Origin: Fomitopsis serialis
Taxonomy: Eukaryota; Basidiomycota; Agaricomycetes; Polyporales; Fomitopsidaceae
NCBI RefSeq assembly: GCF_022376445.1
Contig: NW_025955028.1
Coordinates: 124,001 to 188,000 of the forward strand
DNA: 64,000 nt
Direction of reading: 5' to 3'
A program made the position numbers and the translations under genes. Numbering within the stretch: the stretch's first letter is position 1; each line of letters opens with the position of its first letter. This document shows, one piece after another, positions 1-12,500 of this stretch. The notes beneath the pieces are model-generated. The model was not told the DNA's origin, did not search any database, and worked only from the letters and a program-made list of their open reading frames with translations.

Positions 1-685
1 TGCGTAGGTGATCGAAGATGTTGCGGAAGGCGGTGGTGAGACTTTGAGGCCATTTAGTAGCTCATTGAAGTGTTTATGTTGCATCTAGTGGCGTACGTCG
101 TGTTAAGACAGGCGATAACACGGCAGAGGTGGCAGGGAAATGGGATGAAGACATGACTGAAGACACGCACTGGCGACATATTGGACTCAAACCGGTAGTC
201 GATCGTGTTCGGCATTAGTACTGTGTGAAGACAAGATCGACGAGGTAAATTGAAGATTGGCATGAGATTGGCGCATTTCACATGAGAAAGGCTACTCGCC
301 ACCAAGAAGGGTACAGCGACGTACTCGACTCAACAAGCACCGGCAGTTGTATTCTCTGCCCGCTCGCCTTATCCTTCAGCACGCCAATCTTCGCCTCCAC
401 CTCCACCTGACCCTCGACCTCTCGCCTTGTCATGATTGTGTGGTGCACAAAGTCGGCGATCTCACGTATGAACTCGTCCAATGGCTCGACGCCGAGAATT
501 GACAATGATAGAGGAGGCAAAGGTTGTGGTGTACCGCCATTTCCGTGTGCGTTCCCATTGCTGCCAGGATGCACGGAGCCCGACGTGGACGGGCGGGCAC
601 TGGAGGGTGGTGGCGTTCTGCGTGCACGTTTCGGTGGTCTGTGACTGTCGTATTCTGTATCTTCATATTGTTCTCTAACATCCAT
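1..685 (-). CDS. CET1: mRNA 5'-triphosphatase, Cet1-type capping enzyme beta subunit (partial)
   Basis: Removes the gamma-phosphate from the 5' end of nascent nuclear mRNA, the first step of cap formation. The gene runs off the left edge, so the C-terminal part is missing. Three exons are seen: 685-325, 220-171 and 84-1, phases consistent. A low-complexity N-terminus rich in Pro, Ser and basic residues is followed by the start of the tunnel-fold domain. There the first metal-binding strand reads VEVEAKIG, followed by LPVLVES, then across the first intron ILMPN and RFESNMS, and across the second QHKHFNELLNGLK; these match the order in fungal Cet1 proteins. The start at 685 is the first ATG after an upstream stop. 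It is divergent from the dehydrogenase gene at 976. Family assignment is firm; the N-terminal limit is inferred. Confidence 0.85.
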
Positions 686-975
686 ATCTCCAAGAGTGTG
701 TGACAGATGCAAAGATCAAGCAGGGCAAGGACGCGAGAAGAGCAGTGAGATGGAGGTAGGGAGAGGGTCGCACACCGCGTCGAGCAGCCACTGAGTGGCA
801 GAGCGGCCAGAGCCACGTGCACGGAGACACCCAGAGACGCTCGTGTCCAGGCGCTTCGGGCCTTCGTCTGAATCGGCGATTGACTTTTGTGTCAAGCGAC
901 CGTTGACCCCAGGCCGGATCTTGAACGGGATGCACTCAGCTTCATCGTCCTCCATCGCCCCAGGACATAGCTGTG
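686..975. promoter_or_regulatory. shared divergent promoter region CET1 / BCKDHA
   Basis: This 290 bp gap separates the two divergent start codons and must hold both promoters and 5' leaders. I see no TATA box or other recognisable element in it. Confidence 0.4.
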
Positions 976-2885
976 ATGTTGCGTGCAGCGAGGACATCTC
1001 TTTTGAAGCATCAATTCGCTGCGAGAACACGTTCGATATCTAGTACACCTACCTCAGGACCCGCGAAGTCGTTCCCGAAAGAGCCTACAGTTCATGGTCT
1101 TCTGCCGTCATCCCAGTCTCCCATTGTCTCGACGCTCAAATTTTTCAATTCCGTGACGGGCGATGGAACACAGATTCCTACGTACAGGGTCTTGGACAGC
1201 GTCGGACAACCAGTCGAAGGGGCTACTCTCCCCGAAGAGGTAAGCGTATCGTCGTGTGAGAGAGAATAGATTCCTAAGACTCGAGAAGATCGATGAGGCT
1301 ATGGCGAGGCGAATGTGAGTTACATTCCTGGAAGCCAGGCCTCATCTTACCGGCGCCGGCAGGTACGAGAGCATGGCCCAGCTTCCTATAATCGACAACC
1401 TCATGTACAACGTACAGCGGCAAGGGAAACTCGCGTTCTATGTATGTGGTTCATAGCTACTCTCGCGATAGTCCCTCACCATATGAAGTTAGATGACACA
1501 TGTAAGACTCCTACTCGACGTGTTCGGCGCGTGTCTAAAATGGACGTAGTATGGAGAAGAGGCAACGTTGATCGGATCGGCCGCTGCTCTTGCGAATGAT
1601 GACGAGTGAGTTCACAGCTTAGAGGCGATATGTGCGCTGCTCACCTATGCTCCTCAGAGTACTTGGTAAGAGTATATGAGTTGATTAATGAATCCTACCC
1701 TTACAAGTGGCTGAAGGGCAATACCGCGAACTGGGAGTGCTAATGTGGCGCGGCTTCACGTTAGCTGACATGATGAACTCTTCATTCGGGAACTGCGAGG
1801 ATCCATGTTCACGCGGAAAGCAGATGCCAATGGTAAGTCGATGATACCTCTCCTAGGGGTTCGTCTCATCGGGTGTTCACAGCACTTTGGCTCTCGCAAA
1901 CACCACTTCCACATGATATCCTCTCCGCTCGCGACGCAAATACCTCAAGCAGCGGGAGTCGCTTTCGCCTTGAGACGCGATCCTGCTAGACGGGGAAAGA
2001 ACTGCGCTGCGGTTTACTTTGGTGAAGGAGCCGCGAGCGAAGGGGATTTCCACGCTGGCATGCTCTTCGGTAAGTTTGTCTAGCCCCTCAATGCCCATGC
2101 TAGCCCGCTTACTGGTCCTCGTCTCCTTTCTCGTTGCAGCATCGACGATTCCGTCGCCGACCCTCTTCATCGCGCGCAACAACGGCTTTGCCATCTCCAC
2201 ACCCGCCACTGAACAATTCTACGGCGACGGGATCGCCGCACGCGGACCCGGGTACGGGATCCACACCGTGCGCGTTGACGGGAACGACGTCCTGGCAGTG
2301 TACAACGCCGTCAAGGAGGCGCGGCGGCTATGCATCGAAGAAAGCCGTGGTGTCCTTGTAGAGGCGATGACATACAGGTTCGTCCTCCTCCGTTCACCAT
2401 TCATCTGTCGTTCACCTTGCGATCACGTCGCAGGGTCGGCCACCACTCCACCTCCGACGACTCCTTCGCCTACCGCCCGCGCCAGGAGGTCGAGGACCGG
2501 AAGAGGCTCGACGACCCGCTCGCGCGCTTCCGGCGCTTCCTCGAGGCGCGCGGGTGGTGGAGCGCCGGCGAGGAGGACACGCTCCGGGCGCGCCTCAAGG
2601 ACGAGGTGCTGAAGGCGTTCAAGAAGGCGGAGGTACTTCCGAAGCCGGCGTTGCACGAAATGTTTGAGGAGGTGTACGGCGGGGAGGAGCCATGGATACT
2701 TGTGAGCGAATTCAATGTCCGGGCCGCACGTGTTTGAGACTCACGAAGAGCGGTGATTGTAGAAGGAGCAGAGGGAAGAGCTTGGGCGGTTATTGAAGAA
2801 GTACGGCGATGTTTGGGAACCTTGGAAGACCGAGTTAAAGAAGTTCAAAGGGGAAGGGAGGGAGCTCATGGACCAGAAGTCCTGA
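976..2885 (+). CDS. BCKDHA: branched-chain 2-oxoacid dehydrogenase E1 component, alpha subunit
   Basis: Mitochondrial ThDP-dependent decarboxylase subunit that acts on the 2-oxoacids of Leu, Ile and Val. Eleven exons give an unbroken 458-residue frame: 976-1239, 1286-1314, 1363-1441, 1493-1501, 1550-1605, 1658-1665, 1717-1832, 1883-2069, 2140-2377, 2434-2701 and 2763-2885. The first about 30 residues are Arg/Ser-rich, as in a mitochondrial presequence. Family blocks appear in order: FYMTHYGEEA, GQYRE, the [12 protein letters not shown] block, the ThDP-binding GEGAASEGD...RNNGFAIS, and GHHSTSDDS with the phosphorylation-loop serines. Two exons of only 9 and 8 nt are needed to restore conserved segments. 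The length matches the family. Start is the ATG at 976, directly before the presequence. Confidence 0.93.
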
Positions 2886-4604
2886 ATCCTTGACGAATCA
2901 GTAAGTAGATACGGAGGTATACCAGTGTCACGCATGGGCGTTGTATGGATTTCTGGTCCGTGTACTCTACTCACGAACGTCTTCGCTGTACCGCATTTAC
3001 ATCACCTCCGCAGTTTCATGATCAGAGCGAGAATCCGTCTTCGGAGGACACCTCGGCTCGCCTCTGCTTGATGACGTGCTGTGTTATGTTCTCCGCCGTG
3101 AAATTTTACACAGGACTCGTTCAGAACTGAAGCGGAGCGCTCGGGACTGTATACGGTGTGTACTTAACGTGTCTTCAGCTTCAGAGCGATGGGCGCTTAA
3201 GACGACGCCCTACACAGCCAATATTGGAGGTCATTAGCGCCCCACCGCGCGGTCTACTATGGTGAGTTGTTCCTGGCGGTGCCAATCCTCCCTATTTGTC
3301 ATGGTGCCCTCCGCGAGTCGGAAGTTGGTCGGAAGGTTAATGTTCGACTAGTCTCCTTGACGACGTCGTGAGTTTTTTCGGGACCTCAACTAGCAGGGAA
3401 ACCACCTACTGAGCCGTTCCTAATGGTCAGGCCTGCAAGACCAATAGTTGAGTGAGTGGTCGACATACTCTAGATGTGACAATGGTATTGTTGTACCATG
3501 AAGCTGAAATCGCAGATCCGATGATCGCATCGCACCGGGTGCGGTACCAGTGACATTTTCTGCCATTGCGAACACTTGTATCTGAAGGATTCTGTTTGGC
3601 TCGATCGACGATCCACATGCGCCTCCCTGGTTCTACTGTGTGCATCAGATTTGATCGTTCTCGGGCGTGCAGCACCTACAAGTACCCCTATCGCAATGCG
3701 TGCGTTCTCAACATGCCAAGGTGAGCACGCTGAACTGTCATTGGTGATGAAAAGGCTAGTCTCCGTTGCAGACCATAGAACCCGACCAGCCTTTCTTCGT
3801 ATTACGTCGACTCTGTTTTCAGATGCAGGACTCAAATTCGGCAGGCCTGCTGCCCATCGGTTTGACTCCGACTGTAAACCCAGCTTCGCCGCATTGAGCC
3901 ATCGGATGAATTGCATTTTCTTGAGAAGAGTGACCATGTGGAGAGGCAGTTTCTTATCGCATCCACGAGCACTCACAACTCGCTTTACAATGATCATGCG
4001 CTCGGTCTGGGAGGTACGTTTTCTTAATATTCACTGTCTAGATCTTACTTACGGATGGGCCACAGCTGTACCGTGCAGAATATTCACCTACACTTTCGCG
4101 GAGGTTCGGCCTGTACTTTTACAACTCCCGCGGCCACACTTTGGGTACGTGTTCCATTTGCTTGCGACGTTGCTTGGCTGTAGCTCCCAGTTGTACCCTG
4201 GGTGCCGGCGTCAGCTTGTACAGCACGACTGCGTGAAAAGGCAATCACACGGGATGTTCTATAATGAGGTATTTGCATCAGACACGGAGTAATGGTCAGG
4301 TGTATAATCACACGGTGAAGTCGCAGATCGGCATCTATTTTCGTGTGTGAGATGTCTTGTGCATGAATGCATGACGGACGTGACGGCCCACCGTCCGAAC
4401 TGATGTCTGGACAAAAGCAATGAGCAGTGCGGGCCACCCAGCATCCGCACCGCCGTTGTGGGGACGTTTGGACGTTATGTGATGCCTTGTCCGAGAGCGC
4501 CGCACGCAAGAGGCGCGATCCTAGGCGATCCTCCCAAGTTCTTTGACCGTCGGTGACAATAGCTACTCGTTGTGATTACTAATGTGCTTCTCAGGCTAAA
4601 CTAC
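2886..4604. other. stretch without an assignable gene
   Basis: No recognisable protein family is encoded here on either strand. The longest open frame is 3576-4292 on the plus strand (238 codons). It is rich in Arg and Ser, resembles nothing I know, and neighbouring frames also show splice-compatible pieces. A spliced lineage-specific gene is possible, but no model could be supported. Confidence 0.4.
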
Positions 4605-4926
4605 ATGTGCGCCATTCAATCTTCCCTTCCTGAAGAAGCGCATGTCAATATCGGGACATCCACCCGCGTTGTCCGCGCTCCTTCATGTCGAACTGTCATG
4701 TTCGCGGAACGCGAGTCTCTGAAGGTACGCCTCTCCGAGGATATGCGTGATGGATACACCCACACTCATCTCATGTCGGGCACAGAGTCGGGTACATGCA
4801 ACGAGTCACTGGATATCATATGACAGTGTTCAGCGGCCGGCGACGGTAACAAGGCGCACCCATGTCACCAAGAGGCAAACCTGCACAGCCGCGGCACTGC
4901 TCGATTTGCAGTGCGTAGCCGCGTGA
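4605..4926 (+). CDS. possible small two-exon gene of unknown function
   Basis: Candidate exons are 4605-4724 (40 codons, ends in a GTACGC donor) and 4786-4926 (47 codons including stop), separated by a 61-nt intron ending in CACAG. They join in phase 0 to give 86 residues without a recognised domain. It could instead be the 5' part of the zinc-finger gene that follows. Support rests only on the splice sites and the continuous frame. Confidence 0.25.
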
Positions 4927-5298
4927 GGGCCACAGAGGCAGCCTCCATGCTACCTCATGCGCTTCGTTCGCTCGGGACAACACCAAATGCATACGTCGTA
5001 GCTGTGTATGCCGACGCATCTAGCGATCGCGCCGCTATGAGCTCGCGAGGGGCGCTCCGCTTCAGCTGGGCAGTGGTGCGCGCGAAGCCTTAGAGAGAGA
5101 CGAACATACCCATACTTAAGTGCGGGCACCCTCGCCTGTCTCTGGCTAACTCCAGAAAGACTTCCAGCTTCCGCCTTTTGGTTCAAATCTTCTAGTGAGT
5201 TGTGTAGCATGTCTGGGGCACTTACACATGTTGATTAAGATGGGTACAGGCCGCGTATCATTTGAACGTACATTTCTACCTTTTCACTGCTGCACAAG

Positions 5299-5688
5299 AT
5301 GCAGGGACATCTCCCTCAGGCTTTCCCCTTTCCATCCGACAACGGGTCAGAGATCCAGTTAGTACCTATGCATATCTCTACGGTTTCGTGTCTCATCCTA
5401 CAATCTCTACAGACTCGTCAATGTAGGGGTGGCGGACAGAGCTCCTGCGGATCGCACGTATCGTGAGATCAGCGACAGCCATAGCCTCGGTGAGCAAAGA
5501 CTTCATGCAGAAGGCTCCGAGTCGGGTGATCTAACCAGCTAGCCTATTTTGGGACAGGTCTCACACATCCAGCTTTCATGCACGCAATCTCCACAGGAGA
5601 GAAAGCGTGCTCAAAATGCGGAAGGACCTTCAATCGAGAGGACGCCTATCGAAGGCACTTGCGCGAGGGGTGTCCGAGTCGACGTTAG
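5299..5688 (+). CDS. small C2H2-type zinc-finger protein
   Basis: Three exons (5299-5357, 5413-5489, 5558-5688) join without a frame break into 88 residues. The C-terminal 30 residues form a zinc finger: TGEKACSKCGRTFNRED then RRHLREGC, that is Cys-x2-Cys, a 12-residue finger, then His and a final Cys in place of the second His. A TGEK linker preceded by a His-x4-His pair suggests the tail of a degenerate finger just upstream. An in-frame stop upstream of 5299 makes this ATG the first available, but earlier exons (for example those at 4605-4926) cannot be excluded. Likely a nuclear DNA- or RNA-binding protein; the target is unknown. Confidence 0.55.
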
Positions 5689-6624
5689 ATTCCTTTCGAT
5701 TTACCCCTCGACTGCAAGCATATTCACGAGCGTGACAGTCTAGTGGGCGATGTCAATTCTAGATGGTGTTGGAGCGGAGGAGCGGAGCGGTTTCATCGTT
5801 CATTGTATGCTTTACGTCACGATGGCGGTAGCTTTTTCCCCCATGTGTTCCGCATGGGTTTTTTTATGCAACCGTCTTTTTCATCGGAGTCACTGCTGGT
5901 GAGTGTCGATAGCGGCAGGTCGCTGAAGTACTGACCAGTACTGGCTTGGAGACAAGTAAACCGTTGTGCCGAATTGAAAAAGTGCGGCCCAGTACTCAGT
6001 GTCAATGTTCAGCGCCTTCACCTTTGTAATATGAACTTTTGAGCAGAACGCCTCGTGTGATATCTACGAGTCTCACATCACATGCACAGTTCCAACGTCG
6101 AAGTAACAGACATGAGCAGAGCCGATGTGATTGCGGGAGCGACTAGCAGGACTAGACTACATGACTTGAAGCTACTAATACAACGGGACGAGAAGTGCAT
6201 ATGCTACGGAAACAGGAACACGCGAAAGCAAATGCAAGAGCGCAGACACAATCCCAGCTTGTTTCGCTACAGAACGAGACTATGTATCCTGTCCATCGGA
6301 ATGGATCTATCGCAGGTCAGGTATCCCAGAAAACCAGTATGTCCGTCATCCTCTGTGGGGCAGCTCTGGTCCGCCCGGGACACAGGAGGTGCACAAGGGC
6401 CCCCACCCGGTGCCGGGGGGCACACATCGCGAGGGCGCCCAAGGGGCACCCCGCTCTGCACGGGCGGGCGACCCATTGAGCACACCGCCCCAGGCAGGTC
6501 TCGTCACGACAAGCACGGCGACGCATCAAGCGTCCGAGTCCCGTCTCTCAACACGGCCCGACTCGATTAAGTAGTCCACTATCCGTACCACACACCCAGG
6601 GCATGGCGTCGCGTCGTCAGGGCA
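5689..6624. other. intergenic, nothing recognised
   Basis: I see no conserved coding sequence, repeat or RNA gene here. Several short GC-rich open frames around 6270-6600 overlap one another on both strands and look accidental. Confidence 0.5.
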
Positions 6625-8585
6625 TCACAGGGGCGAGGGGAAGGGCGAGGGCATTGGCGACTGCGGGACGTTCGCCTGCGGGGGCTCGCGGATCACCTCC
6701 CCCGTGGGGCTCACGTGCACCGTGGGCGAGGTCATCAGCAGGCGGTTCGCGCCCGCGCTCTCGCGCTCGCCTTCGTGCAGTGAGTACAGCGACGAGGCGG
6801 AGCTCGAGGGTCTCCTCCGATCCTGCCCTAACTGTAGGTTCGGCGGGGTCACACGCCCGCGTACAAGCGACGGATTGCTCGTGTTTGTTGCAGAGCCCTC
6901 GCGCGAATGCGCCTTCCTCGCTGCCCCGAACCCGTTCAGGTCTGGGAACTGCGCGGCGTAGTAAGCACTGTTGCGGATAGAGTCGCGCCTCGGCGCGTAC
7001 AGGGACTGACGCAGCGGGAGGGGTGGTGTTGGATCGCGGGCGTCGCTACTACTGGGGGCATAGCGCGCTGACATGTCGAGGATGTGCTCGATATCAATGG
7101 TACTGATCGTCGGCGCAAGGGACGCTGGAGAACGGGGCGAGCTCGACGACGCGTGCCTAGAGCCCCACGCGGAAGACTGCGTATGCGAACGCGAGTGCCT
7201 TTGTGTACGGGAGGCTGTCTGGGAGCGGATAGACCCGGCGGAGGCCGAGGCGGGAGGGGTGCGGCGGAAGGCCGAGGCCGAGGCGAGGCGAGCGGTCGGG
7301 AGGACGCCTGCGAGGGAGAAGCTGCTACTTGGTAATCTGGCGCTAACAGGCGACGACGCCTTGGACAAGCCAGCCAGCGCGCTTGACGCCGTGGGGGATG
7401 ACAGCCAGAGATTCGGGTCGGTGTAGAGTGGGTTGCGCTGCACGTTATCCGTCGATTTTGACCGAGAGCTCCCCCATGATGTCTGCATTTGGAAGTCCCA
7501 CGATGCATTCGTAGGCATCGAGCCAGCTGGGGCAAGGCTTGGGGGTTTCTCTGTCATGTTGGCATCTGGCGGAACGCTGGAAGTTCCTGCTTCGAGTGAT
7601 GCTGCGCGCGCTGCAGCTTTGACTTTCCTGCGAGAGCAGAAGATCCAGATCCCCATTGCGACGACTATGGTCCCGATAACCGCGCCGGACGATGCTGCTA
7701 TCGCGATGATAGCACCCCTGCAGAGGTGGAAGAACAAAACGGATGGGTTATGAGCTGCGAGCATTGGAATGGTGACCAGGCTTACTTCGACAGCGATGCT
7801 GTAGAGTTCCTCGATGCCCAAGAGTCTGCGGATGCCGACATTGACTTTGTTGCGGGTGAAGATGTATTCGTACCCGTGCTGGCAGTAGCAGCAACTAGGC
7901 ACGTACCACTGCTCCTCGCGTTTCCTCCAACGGTGAGCAATCCACTGGTAGCTTCAACGCTGCCGTTGCTGATCACCAGAGCAAGATCTGTTCCACGCGC
8001 TGCATCCATCAAGTACGATGCCGTATTGGTTGCATCGTCGTCTTTAGTCTGGTTTATAGTGAAAGCGAGCTTGCCGGGGATAAAGGCGCGGATAGATGGT
8101 GCGTCCGCCGTGCCGTAGTTCACTGTGAAGGGCTGACACTGCGATACGTTACTGGTAACGGAGAACGCGTTCGTTGTCACATCGTCGTTCGACTTGAGAC
8201 ACCTGGTGAAGTTGGAGGCGCCGGTGGTGAGTACCTCGGAGACAGGACCTGCGGACGCGCCGTTGCCATCGTCAAGGGAAGCTAAGAACTGCGTCCCTTG
8301 CGATAGAGGGAGAAAGGTGGTAGCATGGCCAGTCGCAGTGGTGTCGTTAAACGCTGCATCGAAGAGACGGATAGAAATGGGTGTCGAGTTGAAAGGAACG
8401 ATGGTGAGCTGTGGCGGCCAGCTGGTGGGTGCGGACCCTCCGGAAAACTGGACCGTGAAGGGTGCGCACTGGAGCGCAGACGAGAAGGTGACGAAGTCGA
8501 AGACGGAGAGGGCGGGCTGGGGACCGAGAGCGAGGACAAGAAGGCCGACTAGGGCAGAAGGAGAAAACGACGGGGGGAGGAACAT
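6625..8585 (-). CDS. single-pass membrane protein with Ser/Thr-rich cytoplasmic tail (wall-sensor-like)
   Basis: Two exons, 8585-7786 and 7717-6625, joined across a 68-nt intron (GTAAGC...CTGCAG), encode 630 residues. The order is an N-terminal signal peptide (hydrophobic core LVGLLVLAL), an ectodomain of about 230 residues with several N-glycosylation sites, a Thr/Ser-rich stalk, one transmembrane helix beginning GAIIAIAAS and running through TIVVAMGIWIF, a basic stop-transfer CSRRKVK, and a long Ser/Pro/Arg-rich tail. The layout is that of fungal plasma-membrane sensors and Axl2/Skg6-like proteins, but I see no WSC or cadherin signature, so the ligand is unknown. The intron falls just before the membrane segment. 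Confidence 0.75.
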
Positions 8586-9565
8586 GGTAAGGAACGAAGG
8601 CGTCCTGCAAGGCCTGGCAAGACTCGCCTGTCTGTTCAAGGACAAACCAGGCTCGTGCGCATCCAGCACACTGGGCACAAAAGCGCTAGCGCTGCGAAGA
8701 GATGCCTGCAGAAAGGCGGCAGGGATGAGCGAAGCTGCTGCTCTTGCATGAGACTTGCGCGAACAGCACCGTCGCCAGGCGGTCTGACTGCGTGTGAATG
8801 CCACTCACCCGGTCCACCCATACCCCATCCGCACTCGCTCCGGGCCTTGCCTAGCCGCCGGATGTCTCCCAGATCCTGCATCTCTGGTGCTGTTGGATTC
8901 ACGGATGGCACACGCTCATGCAATTGCAGACTCTGGATATTTCTGAGACTGCATGTCTGTCCTCGTCCTCTCCAGAGACTCACCAAAACAAGCACGACGC
9001 GCGGTGACCCGGGGCCTGGGACAGACTTGCCACGGACGCGCTTCCAGACGCGCCTGGCTCTCATGTGATCCAATCGCGATCGACCGTCGACGGCGCACCC
9101 GTGGGAACCCGTCGCCAGGCAACCGATGCCATAGGCGCCTGAAACGAGCTCCGGATAAACCGGACCGCCGTCATTTAGCATGACGCATGCAGGCAAGAAC
9201 CATCCCGCACAATTAATGGCACTATACATGATCATCATGATGGGCTAGTGCTTACTGGGTTACTCCAAGTCTGCGACGAAGACCAAGAACGTACACTTTC
9301 ACCAACAAGCCGCGGCCACTACATACACCTGGCCCGGTTTGCGCGCTGCCAGAAGCCGGTTCGTGTCCTGGAAGCAGAGCTCATCACAATGGAAGCATGT
9401 ACGGCGGCGCCCAAGGTGGAAATCACAACTACACAGTCCAGCTGGAGCCGCAGAACAACTATATTATGATAGTCCCATCTAGTTAGCAAGCGAGAAAAGT
9501 AGTGAAATGCGGGGTATGTAGTGTGCATGCTCGTGAATTGCATAAGCAGCGACGTAGAACGCTGC
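8586..9565. other. intergenic between membrane protein promoter and separase 3' end
   Basis: About 980 bp, likely containing the promoter of the membrane protein gene and the separase 3' untranslated region. No coding family, repeat or RNA gene was recognised. Confidence 0.5.
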
Positions 9566-12500
9566 CTATAGATAGAAAGGAATCCCGTATACGATGGGCG
9601 CCGCACCCGTCAAGTACTTGAGTTTGCAACAATCTCTCGCCTGGGCAACGGCGGCCACGACCGACTTCCCATCCGCCCGTGGTCGGATCAGACCGTCGGG
9701 AGTTAATTGCAGCTCATCGAAGACCACTTGCGAGAACTTGTCGATGTCGCGGTCCGTCACATCCCAAAGATTTGCGATAAGTGTGGGGCTAGCAAAGGCG
9801 CACGTCAAGAACGGATCACATCACCCATCAATGAACACATACCATCCCGCCAACATGTAATTATAGGGCGTCCCCGTCCGGTCGAAGTCTCCCATGTCTC
9901 TGAGCGCACCTGAGGAGCAGCCCCAGAGCATAGTCGCAGCACACCGAGGCAGGTGCCTGATCTTCGTGGACCGAATGTACTGCTCCGCGCCTCCATGCCC
10001 GAAATATCTGCAACGTCGAGATGCGATCAGCCGGACCGAAAAAGATGGGGTACTAATGAACTCATGATAGAGATGGAGCACTCACATCACCAAGTCGTTC
10101 CGTGTTAGTGCGTCTACGAGCTGTTGCTCGCTCGGAACTTTCCCGATGATCCCGTCCCACCCCACCGCACGCATACCCTTCGCCCAGTCCGCAAACCGGT
10201 CCTGCGTGTTCTTGAGATCCCCGCTAGGATTGAGCACGTAGTAGGCCTTCTTCGGATCGACGTCGATGCGATCCACAATGCGCTCACTAGTCCGCGAGCC
10301 GGGTTTCCTCTGTTGCCTAGCGAGCTCGAGCCTGTCGATCAAGAAGTCCATGTTCGGGATCCGACTGATGCTCTGCCCCCTGAGGATGGGCAGGCTCTCC
10401 CAGGGGATACCCTGCACGTTCTTGTCGAGCACCAAGAAATATGATGATCGCGCACGGGGACCCTCCGGCTCTCCGTGCGTGCCCTGTGCTCCTCGAGCGC
10501 GCTCCGCAGATCAACCACGACTTGATCCACGTCCACCTCAGCCATGGCGACGGGCACGCCGTGGAACTGGTACAGATCAAGCACGAAGTAGACCAGGTCC
10601 TCGAGCTCCTCGTCCTTGCAATCCGGCGGGAGCGCGGCAAAGCACTCGAGCAGCGCATCGTCGAGCCGCACGCGCTCGTGCTGGTGCGTTTTCCGATCGC
10701 GTGCGTACGAGGCGAGGTTGGAGCGAAGAGCGTGTCGATGCGCGAGCGGAAGGCATTCATGTCCTCCGCACGCGTCTGCACGGGCGCGCTCAGGACGGTC
10801 TTGAACGCGCCGAACCAGCAGAACTCGATGTTGCCCAAGAGATCCTGCAGGCGCTGATCGAGCGCGCCTCGTGCGGCCCACCACGCAGCTCTCGCTGCCC
10901 GGTCGTTCTTCTTTACGCTTGCTGCGCCTCGAGTGCCCTCATCGTTCAGTCTCATGATCTCCTTCATCTCACCTATGGCATCGCTGAAGGTGAGACGCTG
11001 GTCCTCCTCGTCTTCGCGCCGGCCGCGGAGCGGCAGGCAGAACACCAAGGGTTCCCGGCCACTTCGCTGACGAGATACGAAGAGCATGTTCTTATCCTCC
11101 GTCACGCTGATGTTGATGACAGACCAGTTCTTGGGCAGGGGAGGGCGGCCAGCAGCAGACTGCCCGGATTCATCGAAGAAGCCGGACTGATACCGAGCAG
11201 CGATGGATTTCCAGTAGTCCTTCAGTGGAATCGCGTCGTCAAGGGTGCTACGGTCGGGCTCATCCTCGGGGTCGAGGAACAGACCCCGCCTTGATGGCTT
11301 TGGCACCTCTACATGCGGTATAGGTGTGCCGTTTAGCGTGATCCGTGGGTGCTGCAGATCATTGGCGTCCACCCAGTCGATGAACTTGTGCTTGATAGCC
11401 TCGAGCATCTCGCGACGCAGGGTGATTGAGGTAGACATATCTGATGCGATCGCTCAATCAACTCCCGGCTAAGTGAAAAGGATACGAGCTTACTACTGAC
11501 CTATGAGTCGGGCCACTAGGTGGGAGACCTCCACGGAGCCATTGCCGAGAGAGGACTGGAGTGCGCTGATCAAGGCGAGGGAAATGGCTGTGTCTCGCAC
11601 GCTTGAGACATTCCCTCGATGAGCGATGAGGCTCAAGTCGGATCTCAGAGAGCGCTCTGCAGCCGACAAGGTGTTCAGAATCTCCCGCATGACAGTGTTA
11701 GTACCGAGCACTCGGTCGCTGGAGATGCCCATAGGGATCATGATAGCTTGGGGCGAATCAGCGCTACCAACTGGGATTCGGTGGTCTTGGAACGTACCTG
11801 ACTCCGCCAGTGAGCTTAAGAACATATCGGCCCGGAACTGGGAGAAGACATCGTCGAGTGTCAGTTTCGCAGTGAGAACGCTCCCTTCCGCCGTCGTTTC
11901 TGAGGTAGGTGGCAATGTCGAGAACCGCTGGAGTAGGGCGTTATAGTCCTCGCCGGAATCACGGAGCAGCGTGACTTCACTTCTGTTAGTAAACAATATT
12001 GTTCACTAAGAAGGAAACGTACTATGTTGACGTAGAACGGCGGCGAGCAGTGTCGGAGCCAGAGCACCATCAGCATCTTGGTTCTCTGGAGCTGAAGCTC
12101 TCCGTGTTGCAGTTGTCAGAGATTTCCTTGAAGATAATCAAAGCCAGGTCATGACACGATCTTGGGGGACGCGTACCTGACGGCGTTGGTATCAAGTCCA
12201 GCGAACATCTTCCCGAGCTCATCCAACATCGCGGTAGCTTCTGTGTAGAGTTGCTGTGCGGTCTGCTCATCCGCGTTCCTCAAGCTGTAGTCGCCTCGAA
12301 GACGATGGATGTCGACTGCGTCGGGCCCACATACGTTGCTCATCAGCTTGGCGGCTTCCATCAAGAACTCGAATCCCTCCTCGAGGCGGCCGAGCCGCAA
12401 GGAGATCTCGCCTTGCCTGGCCAACGCGCGGCCGATCATGGCAGGGGCGTTCAATGAGTGCGCCAGTGCGCTCGCTTGTTGGATGAAGTAGTCTGCCTCT

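Noticed and set aside
6267..6574. Overlapping GC-rich frames on both strands
   Set aside because: Short, low complexity and mutually overlapping; no family match.
8636..9238. 200-codon minus-strand frame upstream of the membrane protein
   Set aside because: No domain, no splice-supported start, and composition like shadow frames of GC-rich DNA.
10266..11294. 342-codon plus-strand open frame
   Set aside because: It is the antisense of conserved separase exons; the minus-strand reading has clear family motifs.
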